A stretch of 64,000 bases of DNA from Ornithinimicrobium cerasi (GTDB lineage Bacteria > Actinomycetota > Actinomycetes > Actinomycetales > Dermatophilaceae): the NCBI RefSeq assembly GCF_003702705.1, contig NZ_QZMN01000004.1, positions 1 to 64,000 on the forward strand. The letters run 5' to 3'. The translations under genes were made by a program, and so were the position numbers. The notes beneath the pieces are model-generated. The model was not told where the DNA came from, ran no database searches, and was given only the letters and a program-made list of their open reading frames with translations. Shown here piece after piece: positions 26,618-35,414 of this stretch. Each line of letters begins with the position of its first letter. The stretch's first letter is position 1.

Positions 26618-27615
26618 GCAGGGCGGCGATCTTCGGCGCGGGGAGCTGGGGCACCGCGTTCGCGCAGATCCTCGCCGACGGTGAGCTCGACGAGGTCACG
26701 CTGTGGGCCCGGAGGGAGGAGGTCGCGCGCGGGATCAGCGAGCAGCACCGCAACCCGGACTACCTCTCGGAGGTGGAGCTTCCGGGGTCGGTGTCCGCGA
26801 CGACCGACCCCGCGGCCGCGGCCGAGGGGGCCGAGCTCGTGGTCCTGTCGGTGCCGTCCCAGAGCCTGCGGGACAACCTGGCTCGCTGGGGTGGCGTCAT
26901 TCCGAAGGACGCGATCGTGGTGTCGCTCATGAAGGGCATCGAGCTCGGCACAGGTCTGCGGATGAGCGAGGTGATCGAGGCGTCCGGGGTCGGCAGCGAA
27001 CGGATCGTCGTGGTGTCCGGGCCCAACCTCAGCAAGGAGATCGCCCAGCGGCAGCCGGCGGCCAGCGTCGTCGCCGGGGTGGACCACACCGCGGCGGACC
27101 GGGTGGCGCAGCTCGTCTCGCAGCCCTACTTCCGGCCCTACACCCAGACCGACGTGGTCGGGGCTGAGATCGGGGGTGCGGTGAAGAACGTCATCGCGCT
27201 GGCCGTGGGGATGGCCGAGGGACTGGGCTACGGCGACAACACCAAGTCCTCGCTCATCACCCGCGGTCTCGCCGAGACGACCCGGCTGGGGCAGGCGCTC
27301 GGTGCGGAGCCGGCGACGCTCATGGGGCTCGCCGGGGTCGGCGACCTCATCGCGACCTGCATGTCGCCGCTCTCGCGCAACCACCGGGTGGGTGTCGCGC
27401 TCGGGCAGGGGACGGGCATCGCCGAGCTCCTCTCGCTGCCGCACCAGACGGCGGAGGGCGTCAAGTCCTGCCGGTCGGTGGTCGAGCTGGCCGCCCGCAA
27501 CGGCGTGGACATGCCGATCTGCGAGGGAGTGACCGCCGTGGTCGAGGGGCGGGTGACGCCCGAGCAGCTGACCGGGGCCCTGATGTCCCGCGCCCGCAAG
27601 CACGAACGAGGCTAG
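26614..27615 (+). CDS. gpsA: Glycerol-3-phosphate dehydrogenase [NAD(P)+]
   Basis: 333 residues. The Rossmann motif GAGSWGTAFA opens the protein; KGIE, VVSGPNLSKEIAQRQPA and the catalytic Lys region GAVKNVIALAVGMAEGLG follow, then NTKSSLITRG and GLAGVGDLIATC. It reduces dihydroxyacetone phosphate to sn-glycerol-3-phosphate, the substrate for the upstream acyltransferase pathway. GTG at 26614 overlaps the plsC stop. Confidence 0.95.
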   Translation: MSRAAIFGAGSWGTAFAQILADGELDEVTLWARREEVARGISEQHRNPDYLSEVELPGSVSATTDPAAAAEGAELVVLSVPSQSLRDNLARWGGVIPKDAIVVSLMKGIELGTGLRMSEVIEASGVGSERIVVVSGPNLSKEIAQRQPAASVVAGVDHTAADRVAQLVSQPYFRPYTQTDVVGAEIGGAVKNVIALAVGMAEGLGYGDNTKSSLITRGLAETTRLGQALGAEPATLMGLAGVGDLIATCMSPLSRNHRVGVALGQGTGIAELLSLPHQTAEGVKSCRSVVELAARNGVDMPICEGVTAVVEGRVTPEQLTGALMSRARKHERG

Positions 27616-27622
27616 CTGCGGC

Positions 27623-27628
27623 TAGCAT
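27623..27628 (+). promoter_or_regulatory. -10 box TAGCAT of ddl
   Basis: TAGCAT with 8 bases to the ATG at 27637, in the gap after gpsA. It may give ddl its own near-leaderless transcript. Confidence 0.4.
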
Positions 27629-27636
27629 CGGGGCCG

Positions 27637-28785
27637 ATGAGCAGCCACCCCGCAGCCCCGCCCGCCGACGGCCCCGGTCGTCGCACCCGTGTCGCCGTCG
27701 TCTTCGGCGGGCGGTCCGAGGAGCACTCGATCTCGTGCGCGACCGCGGCCAGCGTGCTGCGGGCCATGGACCGGGAGCGGTATGACGTCGTGCCCATCGG
27801 CATCACCCGCGAGGGTCACTGGGTGCTGGTCGAGGACGACCCGGAGGCGCTGGAGATCCGGGACGGTCGGCTCCCGCACGTGCCGGACACCGGGCGTCAG
27901 GTGATCGTCCCGCTCGGGGGCCTCGACCAGGACCTGCGGGTGGTGGCGACGGACGGGACGGTGGCCGACCTGGGACCGGTGGACGTGGTGTTCCCGCTCC
28001 TGCACGGCCCGTTCGGGGAGGACGGCACGATCCAGGGGCTGCTCGAGCTGGCGGACATCCGCTACGTCGGCTGCGGGGTGCTCGCGTCCGCAGCGATGAT
28101 GGACAAGCACGTGATGAAGGTGCTCTTCTCCTCCGCCGGGCTGGCTGTCGGTCCGTACACCGTCATCACCGACCTGGACTGGCGCCGGGACCGCGCCGCC
28201 GCGCTCGACGCAGCCTCGGCGCTGCACTTCCCCGTCTTCGTCAAGCCGGCCAGGGCCGGGTCGTCGATGGGGGTCGTCAAGGTGGATGGCCCGGAGGAGC
28301 TGGAGGCCGCGGTCGACAAGGCTCGCTCCCACGACCCCAAGGTGCTGGTCGAGCAGGGTATCGCCGGTCGTGAGATCGAGTGCGGTGTGCTGCAGGGTCG
28401 TGGTGCGGACGTCCCGCGCATCAGCGAGGTGGGGGAGATCACGGTCGTCGGCGGCGGTCACGAGTTCTACGACTTCGAGGCCAAGTACCTCGACGAGGCC
28501 AGCGTCCGGATCCAGGTCCCCGCAGGCGTGAGCGACGGGGTCCGGGCGCAGGTGCGCGAGGTGGCGCGACGGGCTTTCGAGGTGGCGGGGTGCGAGGGGC
28601 TCGCGCGGGTGGACTGCTTCGTGACGGAGGCGGGGGAGGTGCTGATCAACGAGATCAACACGATGCCCGGGTTCACCCCCTTCTCCATGTACCCGCAGGC
28701 GTGGGCCGCTTCCGGCGTGTCCTACCCGGAGCTCGTCGACGAGCTCGTCCAGCTGGCCATGGCCAGGCCGCTCGGGCTGCGCTGA
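27637..28785 (+). CDS. ddl: D-alanine-D-alanine ligase
   Basis: 382 residues, ATP-grasp. The N-domain has VVFGGRSEEHSISCATA and PLLHGPFGEDGTIQG; the ATP-grasp part has PVFVKPARAGSSMGV, and the C-domain LARVDCFVTEAGEVLINEIN and TMPGFTPFSMYP. It makes the D-Ala-D-Ala dipeptide for peptidoglycan. The active-site region around YDFEAKY is a Tyr type, normally specific for D-Ala. A TANNNT box lies 8 bases before the ATG at 27637. It lies 21 bases after gpsA, a common actinobacterial neighbourhood. Confidence 0.95.
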   Translation: MSSHPAAPPADGPGRRTRVAVVFGGRSEEHSISCATAASVLRAMDRERYDVVPIGITREGHWVLVEDDPEALEIRDGRLPHVPDTGRQVIVPLGGLDQDLRVVATDGTVADLGPVDVVFPLLHGPFGEDGTIQGLLELADIRYVGCGVLASAAMMDKHVMKVLFSSAGLAVGPYTVITDLDWRRDRAAALDAASALHFPVFVKPARAGSSMGVVKVDGPEELEAAVDKARSHDPKVLVEQGIAGREIECGVLQGRGADVPRISEVGEITVVGGGHEFYDFEAKYLDEASVRIQVPAGVSDGVRAQVREVARRAFEVAGCEGLARVDCFVTEAGEVLINEINTMPGFTPFSMYPQAWAASGVSYPELVDELVQLAMARPLGLR

Positions 28786-29087
28786 CGGGGCAGGTGCGGG
28801 CGCTCTCCTCGCGGGCCGGCCGGGCGGTCTGCTCCCGGGCTCGGGCGGGCTCTCCTCCCGACACGTCTGGGCGGACCTCTCGGCGCCACCTGGTCCGCCC
28901 TCCGTCTCACACCGACACCCACAACCGTCCCTCGCCGGCATGGGTATCCACAGGGCCGGTGTGGCGCCGCCATTCTTCGAACAGACGTCCTAAGATAGAG
29001 GTACGTCCTTCCTTCCCGATCCGGGTCTACCGGGGGCTCAGGGTGGAGGGTGGGACGGTGATCGGGACGACGAGGGGAGGTGCGGTG
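28786..29087 (+). other. Gene-free 302-base region between ddl and the DUF222 gene
   Basis: No convincing open frame. It holds a TTCGAACA (28976-28983) resembling an actinobacterial LexA half-site, a possible -10 TAAGAT (28991-28996), and GAGGGGAGG (29072-29080), the ribosome site of the next gene. The G/C-poor patch around 28970-29010 marks the promoter. Confidence 0.5.
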
Positions 29088-31352
29088 ATGGCGACATCGG
29101 CTGTAGGGCCGGGTCCGGAAGGAGGGGGTCCGGGCTGGCCCGGGGACGGCGCGCGTCGTGGGTCGAGCAGCTCCGCGTCGTGGCTGTCGGGCGCGATGTC
29201 CGGACCTCGCGGCCGGTATGCCTACGGGCGGGCCCCCTCGGCGCAGCTCCGCGAGCGTGCTGCACGGCGTGCCGGGTCAGGGGTGCGGATCCTCAGAGCC
29301 AGAGGGTGCTTCACGTCCTCCTCGTCGCCCTCTCCGTCGGCCATGTCGCCGGCCATGTCACCGGCAACGTGGCCCGGGGAGACGCGCGTGGATCCGTCAG
29401 TCCTGGCGTTGCGCCGGCTCGCGGCAGCCAGGTCGGCTCAGGATGCCGACCTCATCGACACGGTGGCCTCGCTGGTGCGCAGCGTGCGTGAGAAGGTGCT
29501 CGCCCGACGGGGACTGGTCGGCGTCCAGCTGGGTCAGGGCCAGGAACGATCCGTGGCGTCGGAGTCCCGGTCGCTGGCGGGCGCCGAGCTTGAGCTGGCG
29601 GCCGGGTTCGGCGTGACCGAGGCCCGGACCCTGGTGCGCGCCGCGACCGCGGAGGTGCCGGTGCGTGCCGTCGTGGACGCCGCGCTGCGGCGGGGAGAGG
29701 TCTCCTGGCCGCTGGTGCGCTGCTTCCACGACTCGACCTCCGGGCTCAGCAACCAGCAGCGACTACTCGTCGCCACCGCGCTGATGGGTGACGTCAAGGG
29801 TGTCGCGTCGTCGGAGAGGCTGGACCCTCACGGAGACCTCCATGGGAGGCCGTGGGGGCACCAGGGGTTCGCGACGGCCCTGGAGACCGAGGTGACCGCC
29901 TGCGCCTCCGCCGACGTCGCCGGTGAGCGGGCCCGCCGGATGCGTGCGTACGCCCGGCGACGGGCCACCGTGCGCGTGCACGACGACGGGACGGCGACCC
30001 TGCGGGTGAGCGGTCCGGCCGCCGGGGTCGTGGCGGCGGGGCAACGCCTCGACCGTGCCGCGCGTGTGCTGCGGCGCGCCGGCGACGAGCGCACGCTTGA
30101 CCAGCTCAGGTCGGACACCGCCACCGCGCTGCTGATCTTCGGCACCATCCCCCTCCCCGGGGGCGACGACACCTCCCGCAGCGCGGAGGGTCGTCGGGAC
30201 GCCGATACCGGTAACGACACTCCGACGCTGCGTGCTGACGAGGAGGGGCGGGACGGTGAGACGTCGGGTGACGGCCACACCGACGACAGCGGGAACAGGG
30301 ACGGCCGGGACAGCGGTGGGGGAGTGGACGAGGTCCTCGCCCCGGACGACCTGGCGCACCTCACCCGCGTCCTGAACGCCCAGCCGGTGGTGCAGCTCCA
30401 GGTGGTGGTGCCCTACAGCGCGCTGTCCGGCGGGTTCCCGATCTGTGTCCGCTGCTGCCAGCCGTCGGACCTGAGAGACACCTCAGCCACTGCACCTGCG
30501 GGTCGTGCCGCCGGGCTCGACAGTCAGTCTGGCGCCGGGTCGGACCACCCTCCTGCCGGCGTCGGGCCCGACATTCTTTCTGCCACTGGGCCCGACCACC
30601 CTCCTGAGGATCGGGCGGAACCCGACCAGTGCGCCCTCCCCCCGAGCTGGCGCGCCCGGGGCAGGGTGGGACTGGCCACCGGGCCGCACCCGTTCTTCAT
30701 CACCGACGGCCACGCCCGCGAGCTCGCGCTGCTGCCGGGCACGACCCTGCACCGGCTGGTCACCGACCCCCTCGACGGCAGGCTCGTCGAACGGACGATC
30801 ACCAGCTACCGGCCGGACACCGACATGCGGCGCCAGGTCGTGGCTGCCGATCTCCTCAGCCGCGCTCCCGGCCCCCGGACCGGCGCCCACGCCGGCGAGC
30901 TGGACCACGTCACACCCTTCGGCTGGGCAGGTGGCACGACCACCGAGCTCAACCTCGCCCTCCTGGCCCGTCGACCCCACAAGTTCAAGACCGACGGCGC
31001 ATGGCACCTCGTCCTGGGTGCTCGTCGAGACCTGACCGTGACGACGGTCCTGGGGCAGGTCGTCGCCACCCGCACCCACGACTACCGCTCGTACCTGCGG
31101 GCCGGATCCGACCTGGCCGTCCGACGGGACCGGGCCAACCGGCTCCTCTACGCCGGGCTCGCCGAGCACCCCGCCACCCGGTACCGCCGACGCCGGACCG
31201 ACGCCGACAACGACACCTGCATCTCCCTGACCCACACCGACCCGACGAGCGGTGCCGAGCGTCCGGGACCAGGGCCCGGCAACCCGACCCTCCTCGACCT
31301 CCTGCGCCAGGAGCCCGACGACGGCGGTGCGGAGCCGGGGGTCAGTCCGTGA
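29088..31352 (+). CDS. DUF222 (13E12-type) protein with HNH-like C-terminus
   Basis: About 754 residues from ATG at 29088 (GAGGGGAGG 7 bases before). The first 105 residues are a low-complexity, Ser/Pro-rich lead. A DUF222 helical region follows (ELAAGFGVTEARTLVRAATA, RRGEVSWPLVRCFHD, ERARRMRAYARRRATVRVHD). The C-terminus has GELDHVTPFG and TELNLALLARRPHKFKTDG, the HNH arrangement of this family, but with Pro in place of a usual His in the last part (RRPHK). Repeated Asp-Pro-Pro units (DHPP) near residues 485-512 sit between. Function unknown; nuclease activity unproven. It ends overlapping the DUF3515 gene. Confidence 0.8.
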   Translation: MATSAVGPGPEGGGPGWPGDGARRGSSSSASWLSGAMSGPRGRYAYGRAPSAQLRERAARRAGSGVRILRARGCFTSSSSPSPSAMSPAMSPATWPGETRVDPSVLALRRLAAARSAQDADLIDTVASLVRSVREKVLARRGLVGVQLGQGQERSVASESRSLAGAELELAAGFGVTEARTLVRAATAEVPVRAVVDAALRRGEVSWPLVRCFHDSTSGLSNQQRLLVATALMGDVKGVASSERLDPHGDLHGRPWGHQGFATALETEVTACASADVAGERARRMRAYARRRATVRVHDDGTATLRVSGPAAGVVAAGQRLDRAARVLRRAGDERTLDQLRSDTATALLIFGTIPLPGGDDTSRSAEGRRDADTGNDTPTLRADEEGRDGETSGDGHTDDSGNRDGRDSGGGVDEVLAPDDLAHLTRVLNAQPVVQLQVVVPYSALSGGFPICVRCCQPSDLRDTSATAPAGRAAGLDSQSGAGSDHPPAGVGPDILSATGPDHPPEDRAEPDQCALPPSWRARGRVGLATGPHPFFITDGHARELALLPGTTLHRLVTDPLDGRLVERTITSYRPDTDMRRQVVAADLLSRAPGPRTGAHAGELDHVTPFGWAGGTTTELNLALLARRPHKFKTDGAWHLVLGARRDLTVTTVLGQVVATRTHDYRSYLRAGSDLAVRRDRANRLLYAGLAEHPATRYRRRRTDADNDTCISLTHTDPTSGAERPGPGPGNPTLLDLLRQEPDDGGAEPGVSP

Positions 31353-31818
31353 CGGCGGAGCAGCGACCGAGGGTCTGGTCGATCGCGGACGCCGCGTCGG
31401 TGAAGGCGGGCAACCACAGGGGCGCCGTCTCGTAGTCCGCCGGGACGAGGACCTCGACGGCGGGCGTGCGGCCGTAGGTGGTGAACATCGTCCCGCCGTC
31501 GTCCAGGACCGTCGCCACCCAGTCGACCCCGTTGATGTCGATGCAGGGGTCCTCGGTCGGTCCGAGCGGCGCCTTGCCGCACCGCGCGACGATCGGTGGG
31601 TCCCCCCAGGCCGCGACGCCCCGTGACTGCACGGCCGTGACGCGCGGCTCCAGGTCCCCGACCCGCGCCGGCCAGGAGTCCGCCACCCGCTCGCAGGCGG
31701 GGGAGTCGGACTCGCCGAACGGCACGGCCCTCACGGCAGGTTCGCTCCCACAGGCGGCGAGGGTCAGGCTGAGGAGCGTGAGAGCGGCAGCGACCCTCAG
31801 AACTCGACGACGGTGCAT
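31342..31818 (-). CDS. DUF3515 lipoprotein
   Basis: 158 residues. A signal sequence with lipobox LAAC (MHRRRVLRVAAALTLLSLTL then AAC) is followed by CGSEPAVRAVPF and a secreted domain with several Cys (CERVADSWPAR, VARCGKAPLGPTEDPCIDI). DUF3515 is an actinobacterial lipoprotein of unknown role that usually precedes the small Lrp-type gene and thiL, as here. ATG at 31818 overlaps the preceding Lrp-type stop by 22 bases, so they are one operon. It converges with the DUF222 gene. Confidence 0.85.
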   Translation of the reverse strand: MHRRRVLRVAAALTLLSLTLAACGSEPAVRAVPFGESDSPACERVADSWPARVGDLEPRVTAVQSRGVAAWGDPPIVARCGKAPLGPTEDPCIDINGVDWVATVLDDGGTMFTTYGRTPAVEVLVPADYETAPLWLPAFTDAASAIDQTLGRCSAVTD

Positions 31819-32030
31819 GTGGTGGTGCGGGTGATCCGGGGCACAGCCTGGACCTTGGCGATCACCTCGCGGCCGAGCTCCTGCACGGTGCGCGCCGTGA
31901 CGACGGCGATCACGTCGTAGGGGCCGGCGACGTCCTCGGCCGACTCGACGCCCGGGAGCTCCCTGACCGCCGTGGTCACGGTGGCGGACGCGCCCACCTC
32001 GGTCTGGATGAGGATGTAGGCCCTGATCAC
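31797..32030 (-). CDS. Small Lrp/AsnC ligand-binding (RAM) domain protein
   Basis: 77 residues consisting of a RAM domain only (IRAYILIQTEVGASA, GPYDVIAVVTARTVQE, VPRITRTTTCTVV) without a DNA-binding part. Such stand-alone RAM proteins bind amino acids or amino-acid-like ligands in the cytosol; the ligand is unknown. GTG at 32030 has AGGAGG six bases before it. First gene of the unit with the DUF3515 lipoprotein, divergent from thiL. Confidence 0.88.
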   Translation of the reverse strand: MIRAYILIQTEVGASATVTTAVRELPGVESAEDVAGPYDVIAVVTARTVQELGREVIAKVQAVPRITRTTTCTVVEF

Positions 32031-32061
32031 TGTTGCCTCCTGGTGACTGTGCCTCGGAGGC

Positions 32062-32103
32062 TACCGTGCGGGGGTGACCGCACGGCAGCAGGATCAGGTA
32101 TGA
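32062..32103 (+). promoter_or_regulatory. Leaderless leader ORF coupled to thiL
   Basis: TACCGT (32062-32067) is six bases before GTG at 32074, which opens a 9-codon frame (MTARQQDQV) whose TGA at 32101-32103 overlaps the thiL ATG (ATGA). This suggests a leaderless short ORF that reinitiates into thiL. No THI-box riboswitch was recognised. Confidence 0.45.
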
Positions 32104-33116
32104 CGTACGGGCCCGGCTCGCTCGGTCAGGCCGGGGAGGCGGGCGTGCTGCGGGAGGTCTTCGCCGCTCTCGGGGACCCGGTCTCGCCGGACGTCCTCGT
32201 CGGGCCCGGCGACGACACCGCCCTCCTCCGGGTCCGTCGGGGCGCGGTGCTCGCGACCACGGACACCATGGTCCGGGGTCGGGACTGGCTCGACGAGTGG
32301 TCATCGGCGACCGACGTCGGCATCAAGGTCGTCACCCAGAACCTGGCCGACCTGGCGTCGATGGGCGGGGTCGGCACCGGTCTGCTGGTGTCCCTCGTGG
32401 CCGACCCAGGCCTGCCTCTCGCCTGGGCGCGCGAGCTCACGGCGGCGATCGGTGGCGCGGCCGGGCGTTCAGGTGTCCCCGTCCTGGGGGGCGACCTGTC
32501 GTCCGCCCCGTCGGGGGTGGTCATGGTGTCGGTGACCGCGCTCGGGGAGCTCGGGGACGGGGTGACGCGACCGGTGCTCCGCGCGGGGGCGCGGGCCGGG
32601 GACCTGCTCGCGGTGTCCGGGCAGCTGGGCCGTTCCGGGACCGGCTGGCTCCTCCTGCGTCAGGGCGTGCTGTCGGCTCGCTCCGATCCCGAGGCCGTCG
32701 CGCTGAGCCACCACCGCCGCCCCGTGACCGACCTGCAGAGGGGACCGGAGGCTGCTCGCGCCGGAGCGACGGCCATGCTCGACGTCTCGGACGGGCTGGT
32801 GCGGGACGCCGACCGTCTCGCCCGGGCGAGCCTGGTTCGTCTCGAGCTGGACGACGACGCCCTGCGCTCGATGGCGACGGCTCTCGTCCCCGCCGCCGAC
32901 CCCGCGGACGCCATGACCCAGGTCCTCAGCGGAGGCGAGGAGCACGAGCTGCTGGCCACCTTCCCCCCGGGGCGCGTGCCCGACGGCTGGACGGTGATCG
33001 GCCGCACGGTCGACGCCGACGCGGTCGACGCCGACGCGAGGCAGGGACCTGGCGTGTGGCTCGATGGCGACAAGCTCGATCCCGCTCAGGGTGGCTGGGA
33101 CCACTTCGGGGGATGA
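32100..33116 (+). CDS. thiL: Thiamine-monophosphate kinase
   Basis: 338 residues of the AIR-synthase-like fold. LVGPGDDTALL is the Asp-rich metal/ATP site; ATTDTMVRGRDW, KVVTQNLADLASMG, VPVLGGDLSSAP and MLDVSDGLVRDADRL follow, and SGGEEHELLATFPP closes the active site. It phosphorylates thiamine monophosphate to the pyrophosphate cofactor. ATG at 32100 overlaps the stop of a 9-codon leader frame. Confidence 0.93.
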   Translation: MTYGPGSLGQAGEAGVLREVFAALGDPVSPDVLVGPGDDTALLRVRRGAVLATTDTMVRGRDWLDEWSSATDVGIKVVTQNLADLASMGGVGTGLLVSLVADPGLPLAWARELTAAIGGAAGRSGVPVLGGDLSSAPSGVVMVSVTALGELGDGVTRPVLRAGARAGDLLAVSGQLGRSGTGWLLLRQGVLSARSDPEAVALSHHRRPVTDLQRGPEAARAGATAMLDVSDGLVRDADRLARASLVRLELDDDALRSMATALVPAADPADAMTQVLSGGEEHELLATFPPGRVPDGWTVIGRTVDADAVDADARQGPGVWLDGDKLDPAQGGWDHFGG

Positions 33117-33141
33117 GCGCCGGTCGTGCCGGAGACGCGAA

Positions 33142-33174
33142 GAGCCGGCGTCACCCCGTGGGCGTCGCCGGCTC
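33142..33174. terminator. Terminator between convergent thiL and rpmB
   Basis: GAGCCGGCG (33142-33150) pairs exactly with CGCCGGCTC (33166-33174) around a 15-base loop that can extend the stem. It serves both directions. Confidence 0.65.
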
Positions 33175-33193
33175 GAAGCGCGTCAGCCGCTGG

Positions 33194-33379
33194 TCAGCGG
33201 GTGACCTTGCCCGCTTTCAGGCAGGAGGTGCAGACGTTGAGTCGCTTGGGGGTGGACCCGACCATCGCGCGCACACGCTGGATGTTGGGGTTCCAGCGAC
33301 GCTTGGTCCGGCGGTGCGAGTGCGAGATGCTGTGACCGAAGCTCGGTCCCTTGCCGCAGACGTCGCAAGTGGCAGCCAC
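33194..33379 (-). CDS. rpmB: 50S ribosomal protein L28 (zinc-binding form)
   Basis: 61 residues from GTG at 33379, with AGGAGAA upstream. Cys5, Cys8, Cys50 and Cys53 form the zinc ribbon, so this is the C+ paralogue; actinobacteria often also carry a Zur-regulated C- copy, not present here. Core segments SFGHSISHSHRRTKRRWNPN and VCTSCLKAGK are typical. The frame runs on upstream, but the conserved length starts here. Confidence 0.95.
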   Translation of the reverse strand: MAATCDVCGKGPSFGHSISHSHRRTKRRWNPNIQRVRAMVGSTPKRLNVCTSCLKAGKVTR

Positions 33380-33545
33380 GGTGTTCTCCTGGTCTGTGTC
33401 GGGATGGTCGATGAGCCGGCGTCCGTCCGGCCGCCAGGCAACCGGCTCAGAGTACCGGACGTCGGCGCCCCCGCCCAAATCCCTGACCCGCCGACACGCG
33501 CGGACCACCACCCGTGCCCCGGCGGTCGGCCCGGGGTGCGCGGGC

Positions 33546-33551
33546 TAGGTT
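33546..33551 (+). promoter_or_regulatory. -10 box TAGGTT of the DAK2 gene (leaderless type)
   Basis: TAGGTT, then six bases, then GTG at 33558. No Shine-Dalgarno. Confidence 0.5.
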
Positions 33552-33557
33552 AGGCCC

Positions 33558-35414
33558 GTGCCCCGTCCCGTGCTCGACCTGCTCACCGCCCGACGCTGGG
33601 CCGTGACCTCTCGGGTCCTGCTGGCGGGGGCCCGGGAACGCATCGACGCGCTCAACGTCTTCCCGGTCGCCGACGGCGACACCGGGACCAACATGTACCT
33701 CACGATGGACGGGGCCCTCCAGTTCGTGCGGGGCCAGTTCGAGCTCGGAGCCGGCACCGAACGGCTCGCCGAGGGCCTCGCGCTCATCGCCCGCGGCATG
33801 CTCCTCGCGGCGCGCGGCAACTCCGGAGTCATCCTCTCCCAGCTGACCAAGGGCCTCTCCGACGCGGTGGGCCCTGACGTCGAGGTCGCCGGGCCGGAGG
33901 AGCTGGCGGCCGCGTTCGAGACCGCGGCCCGCACCGCCTGGGACGCGCTGGCAGCCCCGGTGGAGGGCACCATCCTCACCGTGGCCCGGGCCGCGGCGGA
34001 GGGGGCGAGGTCGGCCGTCGAGCGGGGGCACCCCCTGTACGGGCAGGCCGGGGACGAGCTCCTCGTGGGCCACGTCGTCAGCGAGGCCCTGGAACAGGCC
34101 CAGCAGGCCCTCGCACAGACCCCGGAGCTGCTGCCCGCGCTCGGGGTGGCGGGGGTCGTCGACGCCGGTGGCGCCGGTCTCGTATTGGTCATCGAGGCGT
34201 TGGAGGCGGTGCTCGAGGAGAGGCCCCACCTCGCGGTCGAGGAGCTGCCCACCTGGTGGGAGCTCCCGCCCACCGGTCCCGTCCCGGACCACCGGCTGCG
34301 CCACCCCGGTCACGACCACGACGGTCGGCGAGGGGCGCACGTCGACGCGGGTGAGCGGGGCGGGGTGGGCGGACAGGACGAGCGCGGCGAGCAGGGCGGG
34401 GTGGGCGAGGAGGGGGGCGTGGTGGAGGTCATGTACCTCCTGCGTGACACCGACCCCGAGCGGGCCGCCCGGCTCCGGGCGAACCTCGACCGCCTCGGCA
34501 GCAGCGTGGTGGTGGCGGGCGGACCCGCCGAGTACCGGGTGCACGTCCACCTCGACGACGCGCGGCTCGCCGTCGAGGCGGGGACCTTCGCGGGCATCGT
34601 CGAGGACGTGCGGCTCACCTCGCTCCAGGACGGGACCGACCTCGAGCACGAGGCGGCGGCCGACGACCACCACGAGGCGGCGGCCGACGGCGCCCCCGAC
34701 GGAGTCTCTGACGGCGCCCCCGACGGCGCCCCCGAACGCTGCCCGAGCGCCCACCCGATCGCGGTGGTCGCCTGCGGGCTCGGCGCCGGCGTCCGCGCGC
34801 TGCTCGCCGCGGCGGGTGCCCAGGTGGTGGCCTCCGGTCCCCGTCACCGGGCGTCGGCGGGCCAGCTCCTGGCAGCCATGTGGGCCTGCGGGGCCGAGCA
34901 CGTCGTCGTCCTGCCCAACGACCACGACACCGTGATGGTCGCCCGTGCGGCCGCGGACGAGGCCGCCCTCCGCGGCCTGGACGTGCACGTCGTCCCCACG
35001 GGCACCCTGGTGGAGGGACTCGCCGCGCTCGCCGTCCTCGACCCTGCGGCCGAGGTCCGGGGGGTCGTCACGGCGATGTCCGAGGCTGCCGAGGCCTGTC
35101 GCCCGGGCGCCCTCACCCTGGCGCAGCGCGACGCCGACACCCCCGTCGGCCCGTGCCGCGCGGGGCAGTGGCTCGGGATCGTCGACGGCGCCATCACGGC
35201 CGTCGGGGACGAGCTCGACCCCGTGGCCAGGGCCGTCCTGGACGAGCTCTGGCACGACGAGGCCGAGGTGCTGACGGTGGTCCTCGGCGCGACCGCACGA
35301 CCAGGTGACCTGGACACCGTCCTGTCCGACCTCACGGCGCGGCACGCCGGCGCCGAGGTCGTCCGCATCGAGGGGGGCCAGCCGACCTACCCCTACCTCC
35401 TCGGGGTCGAGTGA
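33558..35414 (+). CDS. DAK2-domain protein (fatty-acid kinase FakA/YloV-like)
   Basis: 618 residues. The kinase L-domain has INxLNVFPVADGDTGTNM-type NVFPVADGDTGTNMYLT near residue 34 and AARGNSGVILSQLTKGL; VAGVVDAGGAGLVLV ends it. A middle linker is Gly/His/Asp-rich, followed by a YloV-like domain (VEVMYLLRDTDPERAA) and a C-terminal part with VLPNDHDTVMVA and GQWLGIVDG. FakA with FakB phosphorylates exogenous fatty acids for membrane lipids. A 12-bp repeat codes for a DGAPDG linker at 34686-34733. It overlaps recG by TGATG. Confidence 0.9.
   Translation: MPRPVLDLLTARRWAVTSRVLLAGARERIDALNVFPVADGDTGTNMYLTMDGALQFVRGQFELGAGTERLAEGLALIARGMLLAARGNSGVILSQLTKGLSDAVGPDVEVAGPEELAAAFETAARTAWDALAAPVEGTILTVARAAAEGARSAVERGHPLYGQAGDELLVGHVVSEALEQAQQALAQTPELLPALGVAGVVDAGGAGLVLVIEALEAVLEERPHLAVEELPTWWELPPTGPVPDHRLRHPGHDHDGRRGAHVDAGERGGVGGQDERGEQGGVGEEGGVVEVMYLLRDTDPERAARLRANLDRLGSSVVVAGGPAEYRVHVHLDDARLAVEAGTFAGIVEDVRLTSLQDGTDLEHEAAADDHHEAAADGAPDGVSDGAPDGAPERCPSAHPIAVVACGLGAGVRALLAAAGAQVVASGPRHRASAGQLLAAMWACGAEHVVVLPNDHDTVMVARAAADEAALRGLDVHVVPTGTLVEGLAALAVLDPAAEVRGVVTAMSEAAEACRPGALTLAQRDADTPVGPCRAGQWLGIVDGAITAVGDELDPVARAVLDELWHDEAEVLTVVLGATARPGDLDTVLSDLTARHAGAEVVRIEGGQPTYPYLLGVE
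34686..34733 (+). repeat. 12-bp coding repeat GACGGCGCCCCC in the fakA linker
   Basis: Four head-to-tail 12-base units, one of them diverged (GACGGAGTCTCT), encoding Asp-Gly-Ala-Pro in frame. Likely replication slippage in a disordered linker. Confidence 0.85.

Noticed and set aside
28786-31352. Insertion sequence or prophage fragment around the DUF222 gene
   Set aside because: No terminal inverted repeats, target duplication, transposase or integrase found; DUF222 genes occur as ordinary multi-copy genes in actinobacteria.
32031-32099. TPP riboswitch upstream of thiL
   Set aside because: No THI-box motifs (such as CTGAGA and the matching stem) were found; the gap is also too short.
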